Origin: Firmicutes bacterium UBA3572
GTDB taxonomy: Bacteria > Bacillota > Desulfotomaculia > Desulfotomaculales > Desulforudaceae
Assembly: GCA_002375985.1 (NCBI GenBank)
Contig: DFNH01000001.1
Location: forward strand, 14,845-78,844
DNA: 64,000 bases
Reading direction: 5' to 3'
The notes under the pieces are model-generated. The model was not told where the DNA came from, ran no database searches, and worked only from the letters and a program-made list of their open reading frames with translations. Of the stretch, positions 36,105 to 44,947 are shown piece by piece. Both the position numbers and the translations under genes were made by a program. How positions within the stretch are numbered: position 1 is the first letter of the stretch; every line of letters begins with the position of its first letter.

Positions 36105-37580
36105 ATGGAACGGATAGATATTTTTCGTGATATTGCCGAACGTACTGGAGGCGACATCTACATCGGTGTGGTCGGGGGGGTGCGCACGGGGAAATCGACT
36201 TTCATCAAGCGGTTTATGGAACTGTTGGTGATACCGAATATCAAAGACGTTTACGATAAGGAACGCGCCCGTGACGAGATGCCGCAGAGCGGGGCCGGGC
36301 GGACTATAATGACTACCGAACCGAAGTTTGTGCCCAACGAGGCGGTGGAGATCCAGGTCGGACAAATCAAACTTCGCGTGCGGTTGGTTGACAACGTCGG
36401 CTACCGGGTGGAAGGCGCTCTGGGTTACGAGGAAGATGAAGAGCCCAGAATGGTTACCACCCCATGGTTTGACGAGCCGATCCCGTTCATAGAAGCCGCC
36501 GAAATAGGCACCCGCAAGGTAATCACCGACCACTCGACGATCGGGGTGGTGATGGCCACCGACGGCAGTATAACCGATATCCCACGGGATAATTATGTCG
36601 AGGCTGAGGAACGGGTCATTGAGGAACTGAAGCAACTTAACAAGCCCTTTTTGGTTGTACTGAACACGACCAAACCCCATGCGCTGGACACCCAGCACCT
36701 GGCCGGGGAACTGCAAGAAAAGTATAATGTTCCGGTATTGCCATTGGACTGCCTGGAAATGAGTCAGGGCGATGTGGTCAACATCCTGGAGGAGATGCTG
36801 TATGAGTTTCCGGTAACCGAGGTGAACATTGAGATCCCGCGGTGGGTTGATGAACTCGAACCGACCCACTGGCTGCGGGAGAAATTTGAGGCGGCTGTAA
36901 ACGATGCCCTGCGCAGCGTGCAGCGGGTACGGGACGTCCGCGGGGTGACCGAAAAACTGGCCGAGCACGACTTCGTGCGGGAAACGTCCCTGGCGGAACT
37001 GAACATGGGCACCGGCTGGGCCCGGATCGTGGTTGAAGCCCCGCAAAACCTGTTCTACGAAGTGGTGAGCGAGGCCAGCGGTTTTGAGGTACGCGGTGAC
37101 CACGATATCTTCCGGTTGATGAAGGATCTCGCCGTGGCCAAGCGGGAATACGACAAGGTGGCCGCTGCCCTGCACGAGGTGCGGGAGACCGGCTACGGTG
37201 TGGTGACCCCTCGCCTGGACGAGATGAACCTGGAAGAGCCGGAACTGATTCGCCAGGGGAACCGTTTTGGGGTTCGACTGCGGGCCAGCGCTCCGTCCCT
37301 GCATGTCATCCGGGCGGACATCACCACCGAGATAACACCGATCATCGGTACCGAAAAGCAGTGCGAAGAATTGGTACGCTTCATTCTGAACGAATTTGAA
37401 GACGACCCCAAGAAAATCTGGGAGTCGGAAATTTTCGGCAAGTCCTTGCACGATTTGGTCCGGGAGGGTATTCAGAACAAGCTGCACCGTATGCCGGACA
37501 ATGCCCAAGCCAAACTCCAGGAAACGCTGCAGAGAATCGTCAATGATGGAAGCGGGGGCCTCATTTGTATCATCATCTAA
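36105..37580 (+). CDS. spoIVA: Stage IV sporulation protein A
   Basis: The ATPase that polymerises on the forespore surface and forms the base of the spore coat. 491 residues from ATG 36105 (MERIDIFRDIAERTGGDIYIGVVGGV), preceded by AAGGAGGGAAGG; the frame reaches back to 36048 but the family start is clear. Walker A is GGVRTGKST; the TRAFAC GTPase-like core continues with VRLVDNVGYRVEGALGY and STIGVVMATDGSITDIPR, then the long middle and C-terminal domains ending GSGGLICIII, the usual membrane-anchoring tail. Direct evidence that the organism forms endospores. Confidence 0.96.
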   Translation: MERIDIFRDIAERTGGDIYIGVVGGVRTGKSTFIKRFMELLVIPNIKDVYDKERARDEMPQSGAGRTIMTTEPKFVPNEAVEIQVGQIKLRVRLVDNVGYRVEGALGYEEDEEPRMVTTPWFDEPIPFIEAAEIGTRKVITDHSTIGVVMATDGSITDIPRDNYVEAEERVIEELKQLNKPFLVVLNTTKPHALDTQHLAGELQEKYNVPVLPLDCLEMSQGDVVNILEEMLYEFPVTEVNIEIPRWVDELEPTHWLREKFEAAVNDALRSVQRVRDVRGVTEKLAEHDFVRETSLAELNMGTGWARIVVEAPQNLFYEVVSEASGFEVRGDHDIFRLMKDLAVAKREYDKVAAALHEVRETGYGVVTPRLDEMNLEEPELIRQGNRFGVRLRASAPSLHVIRADITTEITPIIGTEKQCEELVRFILNEFEDDPKKIWESEIFGKSLHDLVREGIQNKLHRMPDNAQAKLQETLQRIVNDGSGGLICIII

Positions 37581-37608
37581 ATCCAAACCCGCGAGCCGCC
37601 GGCAAACA

Positions 37609-37641
37609 AGAAACCCTTCTCGTTACCGAGAAGGGTTTCTA
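37609..37641. terminator. Bidirectional terminator (spoIVA / structured RNA)
   Basis: A perfect 14-bp stem (AGAAACCCTTCTCG and complement) with loop TTAC. T-rich tails lie on both sides (TATTATT on plus, TTGTTTG on minus), so it can end spoIVA and the convergent structured RNA. Confidence 0.85.
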
Positions 37642-37646
37642 TTATT

Positions 37647-38042
37647 AAGAGCCCGTAATGGCCTGCGCGCCAGCCACCACAGATTTTTGCACAGCCCGCG
37701 ACCACCTTTCGGCGGCCACGGACCATTTTGAAACCTGTGATGACTTTTGCTCGATTAAAGCGTCTGCCTTGAGAGCTACTGGCGATCTCTCGACCACCAG
37801 TAACCCGAACTCAGTAAATTGAGTTAACTGGGCAGGCACCTTAATCTTAGCCTCGGACAGGGAGTTTCTCTTATGACCCGGATGCAGTCCTTGGGACTGT
37901 ATCCGAGCGCGTCGAAAAACCACCTGCCCTTACCTCCGGCCGCTACCGGACCCTTTGGGACCCAATAGCGACTTTTGGTTCGACTACCACCGAGCCTTAG
38001 AGACCCGGTGATAGTCTAAAGGCTCGGCCATTACGAACTCTT
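37647..38042 (-). ncRNA. Candidate structured non-coding RNA, ~396 nt
   Basis: Read on the minus strand, the ends 38042-38026 and 37663-37647 pair over 17 consecutive bases including two G-U pairs that are C/A mismatches on the other strand. Inside are further stems: 38025-38015 with 38001-37992 (one bulge); 37970-37962 with 37949-37941; 37929-37923 with 37836-37830 closing a subdomain; 37825-37820 with 37813-37808; an 11-bp stem 37802-37792/37787-37777 capped by GAGA; and an 11-bp stem 37721-37711/37706-37696 capped by GAAA. The G-U pairs in four stems all work only in the minus-strand transcript, which sets the strand. A promoter ends seven bases before 38042 and a terminator follows. It lacks RNase P, tmRNA, SRP and 6S hallmarks; I do not recognise the class. 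A 92-codon frame inside it is probably fortuitous. Confidence 0.7.
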
Positions 38043-38048
38043 GACGAT

Positions 38049-38077
38049 AGTATAACCATTCCGGCCCGGATTATCAG
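38049..38077 (-). promoter_or_regulatory. Sigma-A-type promoter of the structured RNA
   Basis: On the minus strand CTGATA (38077-38072), 17 bases, then TATACT (38054-38049). The predicted start, six to seven bases further, falls on 38042, the first base of the closing stem. Confidence 0.65.
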
Positions 38078-38149
38078 AGAATCTAATATCTCTATATCTT
38101 CCAACGCCGCGATAACTATTTAGTTTAGTTATTAATGAACGCAAAACTG

Positions 38150-38164
38150 TGCATACTATATGCA
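38150..38164. promoter_or_regulatory. Palindrome upstream of winged-helix gene (candidate operator)
   Basis: TGCATA-CTA-TATGCA is a perfect 6-bp inverted repeat with a three-base centre, 29 bases before the winged-helix gene and about 75 bases behind the divergent RNA promoter. It could be bound by that protein. Confidence 0.35.
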
Positions 38165-38192
38165 AAACAACGTGATAGGAGGCGAATGGCAA

Positions 38193-38480
38193 ATGATCAA
38201 CTCATCGGCTTCACTGACCGAGTACTTTCTGCAGGTGGACCACCGGTTGCCCCCGGAAGCCACCAGGGTCCTGCGCGCCTTGGGAGAACACGGGCGGATG
38301 AACAAGGAGGAGCTGTCCTTGACCTCGCGGGTCAAAAGGGCCGTACTGGACCACATTATTATGCAGCTGTACGCCCTGGGGTTGGTGGACGTTACGGCGG
38401 AGGGCAAGAGCAAAATTTGCAGCCTGACCAAACTAGGTTGGGAATTCATCGACCTCAAAGAAGAACAACTACTGATGTAA
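38193..38480 (+). CDS. Small winged-helix (MarR/PadR-like) protein
   Basis: About 95 residues, consisting of one winged-helix DNA-binding domain: helices in PPEATRVLRALGEHGRMNKEELSLTSRVKRAVLDHIIMQLYALGLV, then a wing (VTAEGKSKICSLTKLGWEFIDL). No ligand domain. ATG 38193 lies ten bases after GGAGG and is preferred to the upstream ATG at 38160. It is divergent from the candidate structured RNA and may regulate itself through the adjacent palindrome. Confidence 0.6.
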   Translation: MINSSASLTEYFLQVDHRLPPEATRVLRALGEHGRMNKEELSLTSRVKRAVLDHIIMQLYALGLVDVTAEGKSKICSLTKLGWEFIDLKEEQLLM

Positions 38481-38507
38481 ACATGGCGAGAAGACCGGGA
38501 ACTTGGT

Positions 38508-38535
38508 TGCGCGGGCCTTTGGCCCGCTTCACCTT
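38508..38535 (+). terminator. Hairpin after winged-helix gene
   Basis: GCGGGCC-TTT-GGCCCGC, followed by TTCACCTTG. A 7-bp stem with a weak tail. Confidence 0.45.
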
Positions 38536-38612
38536 GTAAATGGGCGTCTGAAAAACTATAATTCTGCCTAAGAGATCATTTTTCGGAAGGGACGTCCGTT
38601 ACGATCGAGTGG

Positions 38613-41183
38613 TTGGTAACCGAGCGTGAGCCGATACTTACCCGCCTGCTGGCCCGCGAATGCGGCTTATCCGAACTGACGGCGCAGTTGTTGGTCAACC
38701 GGGGTATTTATACCGTGGAGGAAGCGCTCCTGTTTCTGAACGGTGGCCCTGGTGATCTTTGGTCCCCGTATCGGTTGCGGGATATGGACCGGGCGACCGC
38801 CCGGATTCGCGCCGCGCTGGGGAACGGCGAAAAAATTTTGGTTTATGGGGACTACGATGTGGACGGGATGACCGCCGTCGCGCTGCTGGTTGGGGCGCTT
38901 CGCGCCCTGGGTGGACGGGTGATTTACCACGTCCCGGACCGGGAAGACGGGTATGGTCTGCACGTGCCGGTGCTGGAGCAGGCGGCGGCCGACGGTGTCG
39001 GACTGGTGGTGACGGTGGATTGCGGGATCACCGCGGTCGCTGAAGTAGAGCACGCCCGTGCTCTGGGTCTGGACGTGGTGGTCACCGATCACCACGAACC
39101 TCAGGGGGACTTACCTCCAGGACCGGTTCTCAATCCCAAACGGCGGGACTGCCCGTATCCTTACAAGAACCTGGCCGGGGTCGGGGTGGCCTTGAAGCTG
39201 GCGCAGGCCTTGTTGGGGGAAACACCACCCACGTTCCTGGCCTTGGCTTGTCTCGGCACCGTGGCCGACGTGATGCCGCTTACGGGGGAAAACCGGATTT
39301 TGGTGCGGCACGGCCTGCCGCTCTTACCGAACCACCCCGGCTTGACCGTCCTGCTCGGGAGCCGTGCTGCGGCTGGGGATCTCAGCATCCGGGACGTAGT
39401 CTTCGGCATCGCCCCGGCGCTCAACGCGCCCGGGCGTCTCGGGCGGGCCGAACTTGGGGTAGAACTCTTGCTGGCGCAAGACCCAGAAACGGCCCGTGTA
39501 CTGGCGGCGGAACTGACCGCTCTGAATGAGCAACGCAAGTACCTGGAAGAAAAAGTGTTGGCCGAGGCTTTGGCCGAACTCGGCGGAATGTCCGCGCTGC
39601 CCGAGGTGGTGGTGATCGCCGGCGAAGGGTGGAGCCCGGGCGTGGTGGGGATCGTGGCCTCCCGCCTGGCGGGCCGGCTGGAACGGCCGGTGGCCTTGAT
39701 CGCGGTCGAGGGCGATGAGGGCCGTGGTTCGGCGCGCAGCCCCGCCCACTTTGACCTGGTCGCGGCGCTTGGCACCTGCCGAGGATTATTGACGCGTTTC
39801 GGCGGGCATCGCCAGGCCGCCGGCTTTACCCTGCCGGCGGCGGCGATTCCTCGTTTTGTCGAGGCCATTAACGATTATGCACGTTCCTTACCGGACCGCG
39901 ATCCGGTACGGGAAGCGAAGATCGATGCCGTGGTCAATCTGGAGGATCTTTCGGCGAGCCTCTTGCGCGAAATCGAGTCGCTGGAGCCGTGGGGTGTGGG
40001 GAACGAACCGCCTTTACTGGCGGCTACCGGGTTGCGGACGGTCCACTGCCGGGAGGTTGGCCGGAACGGGGAACATCTGAAGCTCAGCTTTCGCCAGGGG
40101 AAAACGCTGATCGGCGGTATCGGGTTTAATCTGGCCGGGGCCCGCGCCGGCATAGAAAGCAGTCCCTATGTAGACCTGGTTTTCATGCCGTATTTGAACC
40201 GGTGGAATGGGCGGGAGATGCCCGAAGTGAAGGTGGTGGACTGGAAACCGGGAACAAACGGTGGTCCGGCGGCGGAGACGGCGGCTGCTCTGGGTGATGT
40301 TGTCCCGGACCAAGAACCGGAGGATCCTTGCCTCTTACCCCCGGCGCTGGCCCGGGCTTTAAGAGCAGAGCCCCCGGAAGAACCAAGGGGTGGGAAGCGC
40401 TGCCGAAGGGTGTATGACCTGCGGTACATCCCTTTCGGTGTGGTTGTGACGCGCCATTTCTTGCAGGATGGAGAGCCCACCCTGGTGGCGGTGCCCAATC
40501 CGGAGATGGTGTCCGAGATGGCGGCAGCGTTGCGGCTTGCCTTGCCGGAGTGCCGCGTGGTGTGGCTAACCCCCGGTGCGGGGCCCCGGGAACGCGAGGC
40601 GGTGCTGGCGCAATTCGGCGCCGGCGCGGCGGACATTCTGGTTGGCGTGCCTCCGGACGGGTGCGGCTTGCGCCCGGCCCGGGTGGTAGTCTTCGGTTTA
40701 ATGTACGACTGGTCCGACTGGAAGGCCCTGGCGCATTGCGGGGCCGAATTGGTGCTGGCCTTTTCCCGATACAGCCGTGAACGAAACCGGCGGCACCTGC
40801 GCAGTCTGGCGCCGAGCCGCAATTGCCTGCTACAGTTGTTCCGGTTGCTCGGTGTCTCGGGCCCGGCGGTTAGCGACCCCCAGGCACTGGTGGATGGAAT
40901 GCGCCGCCGCGGTCATCCCTACTTTACGGCGACCACACTGGAGGTTGGTCTGGCGATCCTGGAGGAACTGGGTCTGGTGGTAAGGCGGGATGACCGGGTG
41001 GAACGGTCGCCGGTGAACGGGAGAAAACGATTGCGCGAGTCGCCGACTTTTCGGCGGGTGCATAAAATCAAACGTAAAGCCTGGCAATGTCAGCAGTTTT
41101 TGCTCCGTGCTTCCCGTGCCGACCTGGCCCGCCTTTTTGAATGTGATATAATTCTGATGGGTGATGATGCGCATGGCTATTGA
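38613..41183 (+). CDS. recJ: Single-stranded-DNA-specific exonuclease RecJ
   Basis: A 5'-3' ssDNA exonuclease of 856 residues. DHH-domain motifs are VYGDYDVDGMTAVALL, VTVDCGITA, VTDHHEP and LGTVADVMPL; the DHHA1 domain has GRGSARSP and FGGHRQAAGF. Beyond the OB region there is a ~270-residue C-terminal extension (as in Bacillus RecJ) with a decayed helicase-like look (VVFGLMYDWSDWKAL). TTG start; an SD-like GGAAGGG lies about 20 bases upstream, so the exact start is uncertain. Its 3' end overlaps relA by 23 bases. Confidence 0.93.
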   Translation: MVTEREPILTRLLARECGLSELTAQLLVNRGIYTVEEALLFLNGGPGDLWSPYRLRDMDRATARIRAALGNGEKILVYGDYDVDGMTAVALLVGALRALGGRVIYHVPDREDGYGLHVPVLEQAAADGVGLVVTVDCGITAVAEVEHARALGLDVVVTDHHEPQGDLPPGPVLNPKRRDCPYPYKNLAGVGVALKLAQALLGETPPTFLALACLGTVADVMPLTGENRILVRHGLPLLPNHPGLTVLLGSRAAAGDLSIRDVVFGIAPALNAPGRLGRAELGVELLLAQDPETARVLAAELTALNEQRKYLEEKVLAEALAELGGMSALPEVVVIAGEGWSPGVVGIVASRLAGRLERPVALIAVEGDEGRGSARSPAHFDLVAALGTCRGLLTRFGGHRQAAGFTLPAAAIPRFVEAINDYARSLPDRDPVREAKIDAVVNLEDLSASLLREIESLEPWGVGNEPPLLAATGLRTVHCREVGRNGEHLKLSFRQGKTLIGGIGFNLAGARAGIESSPYVDLVFMPYLNRWNGREMPEVKVVDWKPGTNGGPAAETAAALGDVVPDQEPEDPCLLPPALARALRAEPPEEPRGGKRCRRVYDLRYIPFGVVVTRHFLQDGEPTLVAVPNPEMVSEMAAALRLALPECRVVWLTPGAGPREREAVLAQFGAGAADILVGVPPDGCGLRPARVVVFGLMYDWSDWKALAHCGAELVLAFSRYSRERNRRHLRSLAPSRNCLLQLFRLLGVSGPAVSDPQALVDGMRRRGHPYFTATTLEVGLAILEELGLVVRRDDRVERSPVNGRKRLRESPTFRRVHKIKRKAWQCQQFLLRASRADLARLFECDIILMGDDAHGY

Positions 41184-43317
41184 ACCGCTCGTGGCCAGGA
41201 TACAGCAGTACAATCCACACTGTGATATAGGCTTCCTGCGCCGGGCGTACGATTTTGCCTGCGAGGCACACAAGGACCAGAAGCGCATTTCGGGGGAGGA
41301 CTTCATTGTTCATCCCCTGGAGGTGGCCCGGATTTTGGCCGAACTGGAACTCGACCTGCAGAGCGTGGTGGGGGGGCTTTTGCATGATACCATGGAAGAC
41401 GCCGGCATTGATCTGCAAGTGATCCGGAATGAGTTCGGGGACGAGGTAGCCCTCCTGGTCGACGGCGTAACCAAGCTCCGCCGTCTGTCCTATCGTTCCA
41501 AGGAAGAACAGCAGGCGGAAAACCTGCGGAAGATGTTCCTGGCCATGGCCAAGGACGTGCGGGTGATCCTGATCAAACTGGCCGACCGGTTGCATAACCT
41601 GCGCACCCTCCAGTACCATTCGGTCGCCAAGCAGCGGGAGATTGCCCAGGAAACCCTCGAAATCTTCGCACCCCTGGCGCATCGTCTGGGCATTTACCGG
41701 ATTAAGTGGGAACTCGAAGACATTGCTTTTCGGCACCGCGAACCGGAAAAATACTACGAACTGGTGCAGCGGCTGTGTTCCAGCCGGAGTGCCCGTGAGG
41801 AGTATATCCGCGGCGTGATCGATCTTTTGCGGGACAAACTGGCCGCCATGGGCATCGTGGCCGATATCCAGGGACGGCCCAAGCATCTTTACAGTATCTA
41901 TCAGAAAATGGTGGCCCAGCAGAAGGACCTCAGTGAAATATTTGATATTCTGGGGATCAGGGTTTTAGTGGATTCGGTGAAGGACTGCTACGCGACGCTG
42001 GGTGTAGTACACACCCTTTGGAAGCCGGTGCCGGGGCGGTTTAAGGATTTCATCGCGATGCCGAAGTCCAATATGTACCAATCGCTGCACACTTCGGTCA
42101 TCGGGCCGGAGGGAGAGATCTTAGAGATCCAGATCCGCACCTGGGATATGCACCGCACGGCCGAATACGGGATCGCCGCCCACTGGCGCTACAAGTCCGG
42201 GGCGCGGGAAGATCCCGCTTACGACGAAAAGCTGGCTTGGCTGCGGCAGATTCTGGAGTGGCAGCACGAGTTGCGGGATGCCCGGGAGTTTATGGAAACG
42301 CTCAAGATTGACCTTTTCACCGACACGGTTTACGTGTTTACCCCCATGGGCGACGTGATGGAGTTGCCCGCCGGGGCCGTACCGCTGGATTTTGCCTACC
42401 GGATCCACACCGATCTTGGTCACCGTTGTATCGGGGCGCGCGTGAACGGAAAGCTGGTGCCATTGAATTACCAACTGGCCACCGGTGATATTGTGGACAT
42501 CATTAAGGGGAAACACCCCAGTCCCAGCCGGGATTGGCTGAATCTAGTTAAGACCTCCCAGGCCAAGACCAAGATCCGGCAGTGGTTCAAACGCGAACAG
42601 CGGGAGGAAAACGTCAGCCGCGGTCGGGAGGCGCTGGAGCGCGAAGCACGCAAACAGGGGTTGGAATTGGAGCTTGTACGCGGCGAGAAGCTGCTGGAGC
42701 TGGGCAAGCGGTATACGTTGCACACGATCGAGGATATTTACGCCGCGGTGGCCCTGGGCGTGGTGGCGGCTTCGGCGCTGGTGGCCAAGTTAAAGAAACA
42801 GGAACGGGAGGCGCGCCAGGAAGAAGCGGTCCCGGAGCCGTTGGTGGAGCAGCAGCGTTGGTCCAAAAGCCCGCGGGGGATCCGCGTTTTGGGGATCGAC
42901 AACCTGCTGGTGCGCCTGGCCCACTGCTGTAATCCGGTGCCCGGAGATAGGATCGTCGGTTACATCACCCGGGGGCGCGGCGTCTCGGTACACCGTGAGG
43001 ATTGCCGGAATATCAAGCTGTGGCGGGAAAGAGAACAGGAACGGCTGGTCAAGGTGGCTTGGGACCGGCGATTTGACGCTTCGTTTCAGATCCGGATGGA
43101 GATCACCGGAATGGACCGGGCGGGCCTGCTGCGAGATGTAATGAACGTGCTCAGTGAGATGAAAATCAGTGCGAGCTGGGTCACGGCCCGGGGGAAGAAA
43201 AGCAAGATGGCCACCATCGACCTAACCATTGAGATCCGTAACCTGGAACAGTTGAATTACCTACAGCAAAAACTGAAAAAAGTGCGCGACGTATACGAAG
43301 TAAGGCGGGTGGTTTGA
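41173..43317 (+). CDS. relA: Bifunctional (p)ppGpp synthetase/hydrolase
   Basis: RelA/SpoT-type stringent-response enzyme of about 714 residues. The hydrolase HD domain has HPLEVARIL and LLHDTMEDA (intact HD), the synthetase domain ISDIL-type FDILGIRV, GPEGEILEIQIRT and EYGIAAHW, then a TGS domain (VFTPMGDVMELPAGAVPLDFAY) and a C-terminal ACT domain (RAGLLRDVMNVLSEMKI). Several starts are possible in GTGATGATGCGCATG; ATG 41173 (MAIEPLVARI) fits the family best. Translation is coupled to recJ by overlap, and dtd follows three bases later. Confidence 0.95.
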   Translation: MAIEPLVARIQQYNPHCDIGFLRRAYDFACEAHKDQKRISGEDFIVHPLEVARILAELELDLQSVVGGLLHDTMEDAGIDLQVIRNEFGDEVALLVDGVTKLRRLSYRSKEEQQAENLRKMFLAMAKDVRVILIKLADRLHNLRTLQYHSVAKQREIAQETLEIFAPLAHRLGIYRIKWELEDIAFRHREPEKYYELVQRLCSSRSAREEYIRGVIDLLRDKLAAMGIVADIQGRPKHLYSIYQKMVAQQKDLSEIFDILGIRVLVDSVKDCYATLGVVHTLWKPVPGRFKDFIAMPKSNMYQSLHTSVIGPEGEILEIQIRTWDMHRTAEYGIAAHWRYKSGAREDPAYDEKLAWLRQILEWQHELRDAREFMETLKIDLFTDTVYVFTPMGDVMELPAGAVPLDFAYRIHTDLGHRCIGARVNGKLVPLNYQLATGDIVDIIKGKHPSPSRDWLNLVKTSQAKTKIRQWFKREQREENVSRGREALEREARKQGLELELVRGEKLLELGKRYTLHTIEDIYAAVALGVVAASALVAKLKKQEREARQEEAVPEPLVEQQRWSKSPRGIRVLGIDNLLVRLAHCCNPVPGDRIVGYITRGRGVSVHREDCRNIKLWREREQERLVKVAWDRRFDASFQIRMEITGMDRAGLLRDVMNVLSEMKISASWVTARGKKSKMATIDLTIEIRNLEQLNYLQQKLKKVRDVYEVRRVV

Positions 43318-43320
43318 GGC

Positions 43321-43770
43321 GTGCGTGCGGTAGTTCAGCGGGTGATCCGCGGGGCGGTGCGGGTGGGCGGAGAAACGGTAGGGGAGATTGATCAAGGCTT
43401 AGTCGTGCTCCTGGGTGTGGGCCGGGATGATACGCCGGAGGATGCCGCCTACCTGGCCGAAAAGATTGTTCACCTCCGGGTTTTTGCGGACGATGAAGGC
43501 AAATTGAACCGGTCGGTTCTCGAAGTCGGCGGCAAGGTATTGCTGGTGTCGCAGTTCACCCTGTACGGAGACTGTCGCCGGGGCCGCCGTCCCGGTTTTT
43601 CTGCGGCTGCGGCGCCGGAGCGGGCGCAGTTTTTGTACGGGGAGGTGGCGCGCCGGCTGGCGGCCTTGGGGGTTGAGGTAGCCGAGGGTCAGTTCCGGGA
43701 ACACATGCAAGTGGAAATTGTCAACGACGGGCCGGTAACCCTGCTGCTGGACTCGCACAAAACCTTTTAA
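43321..43770 (+). CDS. dtd: D-aminoacyl-tRNA deacylase
   Basis: Removes D-amino acids wrongly attached to tRNA. 149 residues, normal length, with MRAVVQRV at the start, [15 protein letters not shown] (the SQxT motif) and [11 protein letters not shown] (the cross-subunit GP motif). GTG start immediately downstream of relA, a common pairing in Firmicutes. Confidence 0.95.
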   Translation: MRAVVQRVIRGAVRVGGETVGEIDQGLVVLLGVGRDDTPEDAAYLAEKIVHLRVFADDEGKLNRSVLEVGGKVLLVSQFTLYGDCRRGRRPGFSAAAAPERAQFLYGEVARRLAALGVEVAEGQFREHMQVEIVNDGPVTLLLDSHKTF

Positions 43771-43783
43771 CGAGGAGACAACG

Positions 43784-44425
43784 ATGAAGGAATTGATTTT
43801 GGAAACGCTGGTCGTGGGGCCGCTGGAAACCAACTGCTACTTGCTTGGCTGTCCCCAGACCCGGGAGGCACTGGTGATCGATCCCGGCGCGGAAGCCGGG
43901 CTCATCCGGGATGCTTTGCACAGACAAAAGTTGCGGCCGGTCAAAATAGTGCTTACCCATGCGCACGCCGACCACATCGGTGCGTGTGCGGAACTAAAGG
44001 AAAACACCGGTGCCGAACTCTTGGTGCACCGCGAGGACGCCCCGTTGTTAACTGATCCGCACCTAAACTTGACTGCCTACCTTGGACCGGCGCGGTCGTT
44101 CCCTCCACCGGACCGGGTGTTGGCCGACGGAGATGAGGTGGAAGTGGGCAAGGGTATCCGGCTCCAGGTACTGCACACTCCGGGACACACCCGGGGCAGC
44201 ATCTGTCTTTTTGGCGCGGGCCTCCTATTCAGCGGGGACACCCTGTTTGCCGGGGCCGTGGGGCGTACCGATTTCCCGGGAGGCAGCATGAAGGAACTTG
44301 TGACTTCCCTCAAGGAGCGGTTGCTACCGCTTCCCGACGCGGTGCGGGTCTACCCGGGACATGGTCCGGCCAGTACGATGGGCGTGGAAAAACGTGACAA
44401 CCCTTACCTGACCACCGATTGGTAG
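43784..44425 (+). CDS. MBL-fold metallo-hydrolase (GloB/YqgX type)
   Basis: A 213-residue metallo-beta-lactamase-fold hydrolase with the metal motif LTHAHADHIG, then HTPGHTRGS, LFSGDTLFAGAVGRTDF and YPGHGPASTMG. This is the short YqgX/glyoxalase II-like subgroup, probably a thioester hydrolase. ATG after ACGAGGAG. It is in the relA-dtd operon, and the hicBA fusion gene begins 35 bases later. Confidence 0.88.
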   Translation: MKELILETLVVGPLETNCYLLGCPQTREALVIDPGAEAGLIRDALHRQKLRPVKIVLTHAHADHIGACAELKENTGAELLVHREDAPLLTDPHLNLTAYLGPARSFPPPDRVLADGDEVEVGKGIRLQVLHTPGHTRGSICLFGAGLLFSGDTLFAGAVGRTDFPGGSMKELVTSLKERLLPLPDAVRVYPGHGPASTMGVEKRDNPYLTTDW

Positions 44426-44460
44426 CCGGCGTTTGCGGTGACAAGCGAGGTGAAAGGAAG

Positions 44461-44856
44461 GTGTCTTACGCCGAGCCTGAAAAACGTCAATTTACGGTAG
44501 TGGTGACCAGTGACGGGGAGTTCTTTGTAGCTACCTGTGAAGAACTCGGGGTTGCGGCGCAGGGCGGTACGCGTGAGGAAACGCTGGCCAACCTGCGCGA
44601 AGCGATCGCGCTTTACCTTGACGACGAACCTATTGTGCTGCCGCGCAAGGTGATCAAAGCGCTGGTGCGGGCCGGGTACTACGGGGTGAATAAGCGCGGG
44701 CGGCATATCAAGTTTCGGCGGTACGGTGAACGGCCGGACACATTGGTGCTGCCGAATGCGGAACGCTTGGCCGGTCCGTTTCTGGAGTTGATCTTAGCGC
44801 GAACAGGTCTCTCTTTACAGGAACTCCAGGAGCTAGATCAGGGAGCCAAGTCTTGA
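44461..44856 (+). CDS. HicB-HicA fusion protein
   Basis: A 131-residue protein in which both halves of a HicAB toxin-antitoxin module appear in one chain. Residues ~10-55 form a HicB-like partial RNase H fold (FTVVVTSDGEFFVATCEELGVAAQGGTREETLANLREAI). Residues ~62-128 form a HicA-like dsRNA-binding fold (KVIKALVRAGYYGVNKRGRHIKFRR ... LVLPNAERLAGPFLELILARTGLSLQEL) with the histidine of the usual GSHH replaced by GRH. GTG 44461, right behind GAAAGGAAG, is preferred to 44419. It may be a self-neutralised toxin or a domesticated RNA-binding protein. Confidence 0.65.
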   Translation: MSYAEPEKRQFTVVVTSDGEFFVATCEELGVAAQGGTREETLANLREAIALYLDDEPIVLPRKVIKALVRAGYYGVNKRGRHIKFRRYGERPDTLVLPNAERLAGPFLELILARTGLSLQELQELDQGAKS

Positions 44857-44882
44857 CAGGCGCCGCGTGCCTGACGTAAAAT
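44853..44882 (+). promoter_or_regulatory. Sigma-A promoter of hisS-aspS
   Basis: TTGACA (44853-44858), 18-base spacer, TAAAAT (44877-44882). The -35 overlaps the stop region of the hicBA fusion. Predicted start near 44889 gives a ~130-base leader for hisS. Confidence 0.7.
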
Positions 44883-44947
44883 CTCGAAAGATGTTTGCGT
44901 ACTGATAGGAGGACGGCTACAGGTAAAGGGTGAGGACGTAGCGTTGG

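Noticed and set aside
36030..37586. 518-codon minus-strand frame opposite spoIVA
   Set aside because: Shadow of spoIVA, which is a highly conserved and certain gene.
37645..37923. 92-codon minus-strand frame
   Set aside because: It lies wholly within the candidate structured RNA, its codons are fixed by the stems, no RBS precedes it, and it resembles no protein family.
37647..38042. RNase P RNA, tmRNA or group II intron at the structured-RNA locus
   Set aside because: The GAGGAAAGUCC box of RNase P, a tRNA-like 3' CCA domain, and a bulged domain V with an encoded reverse transcriptase are all absent.
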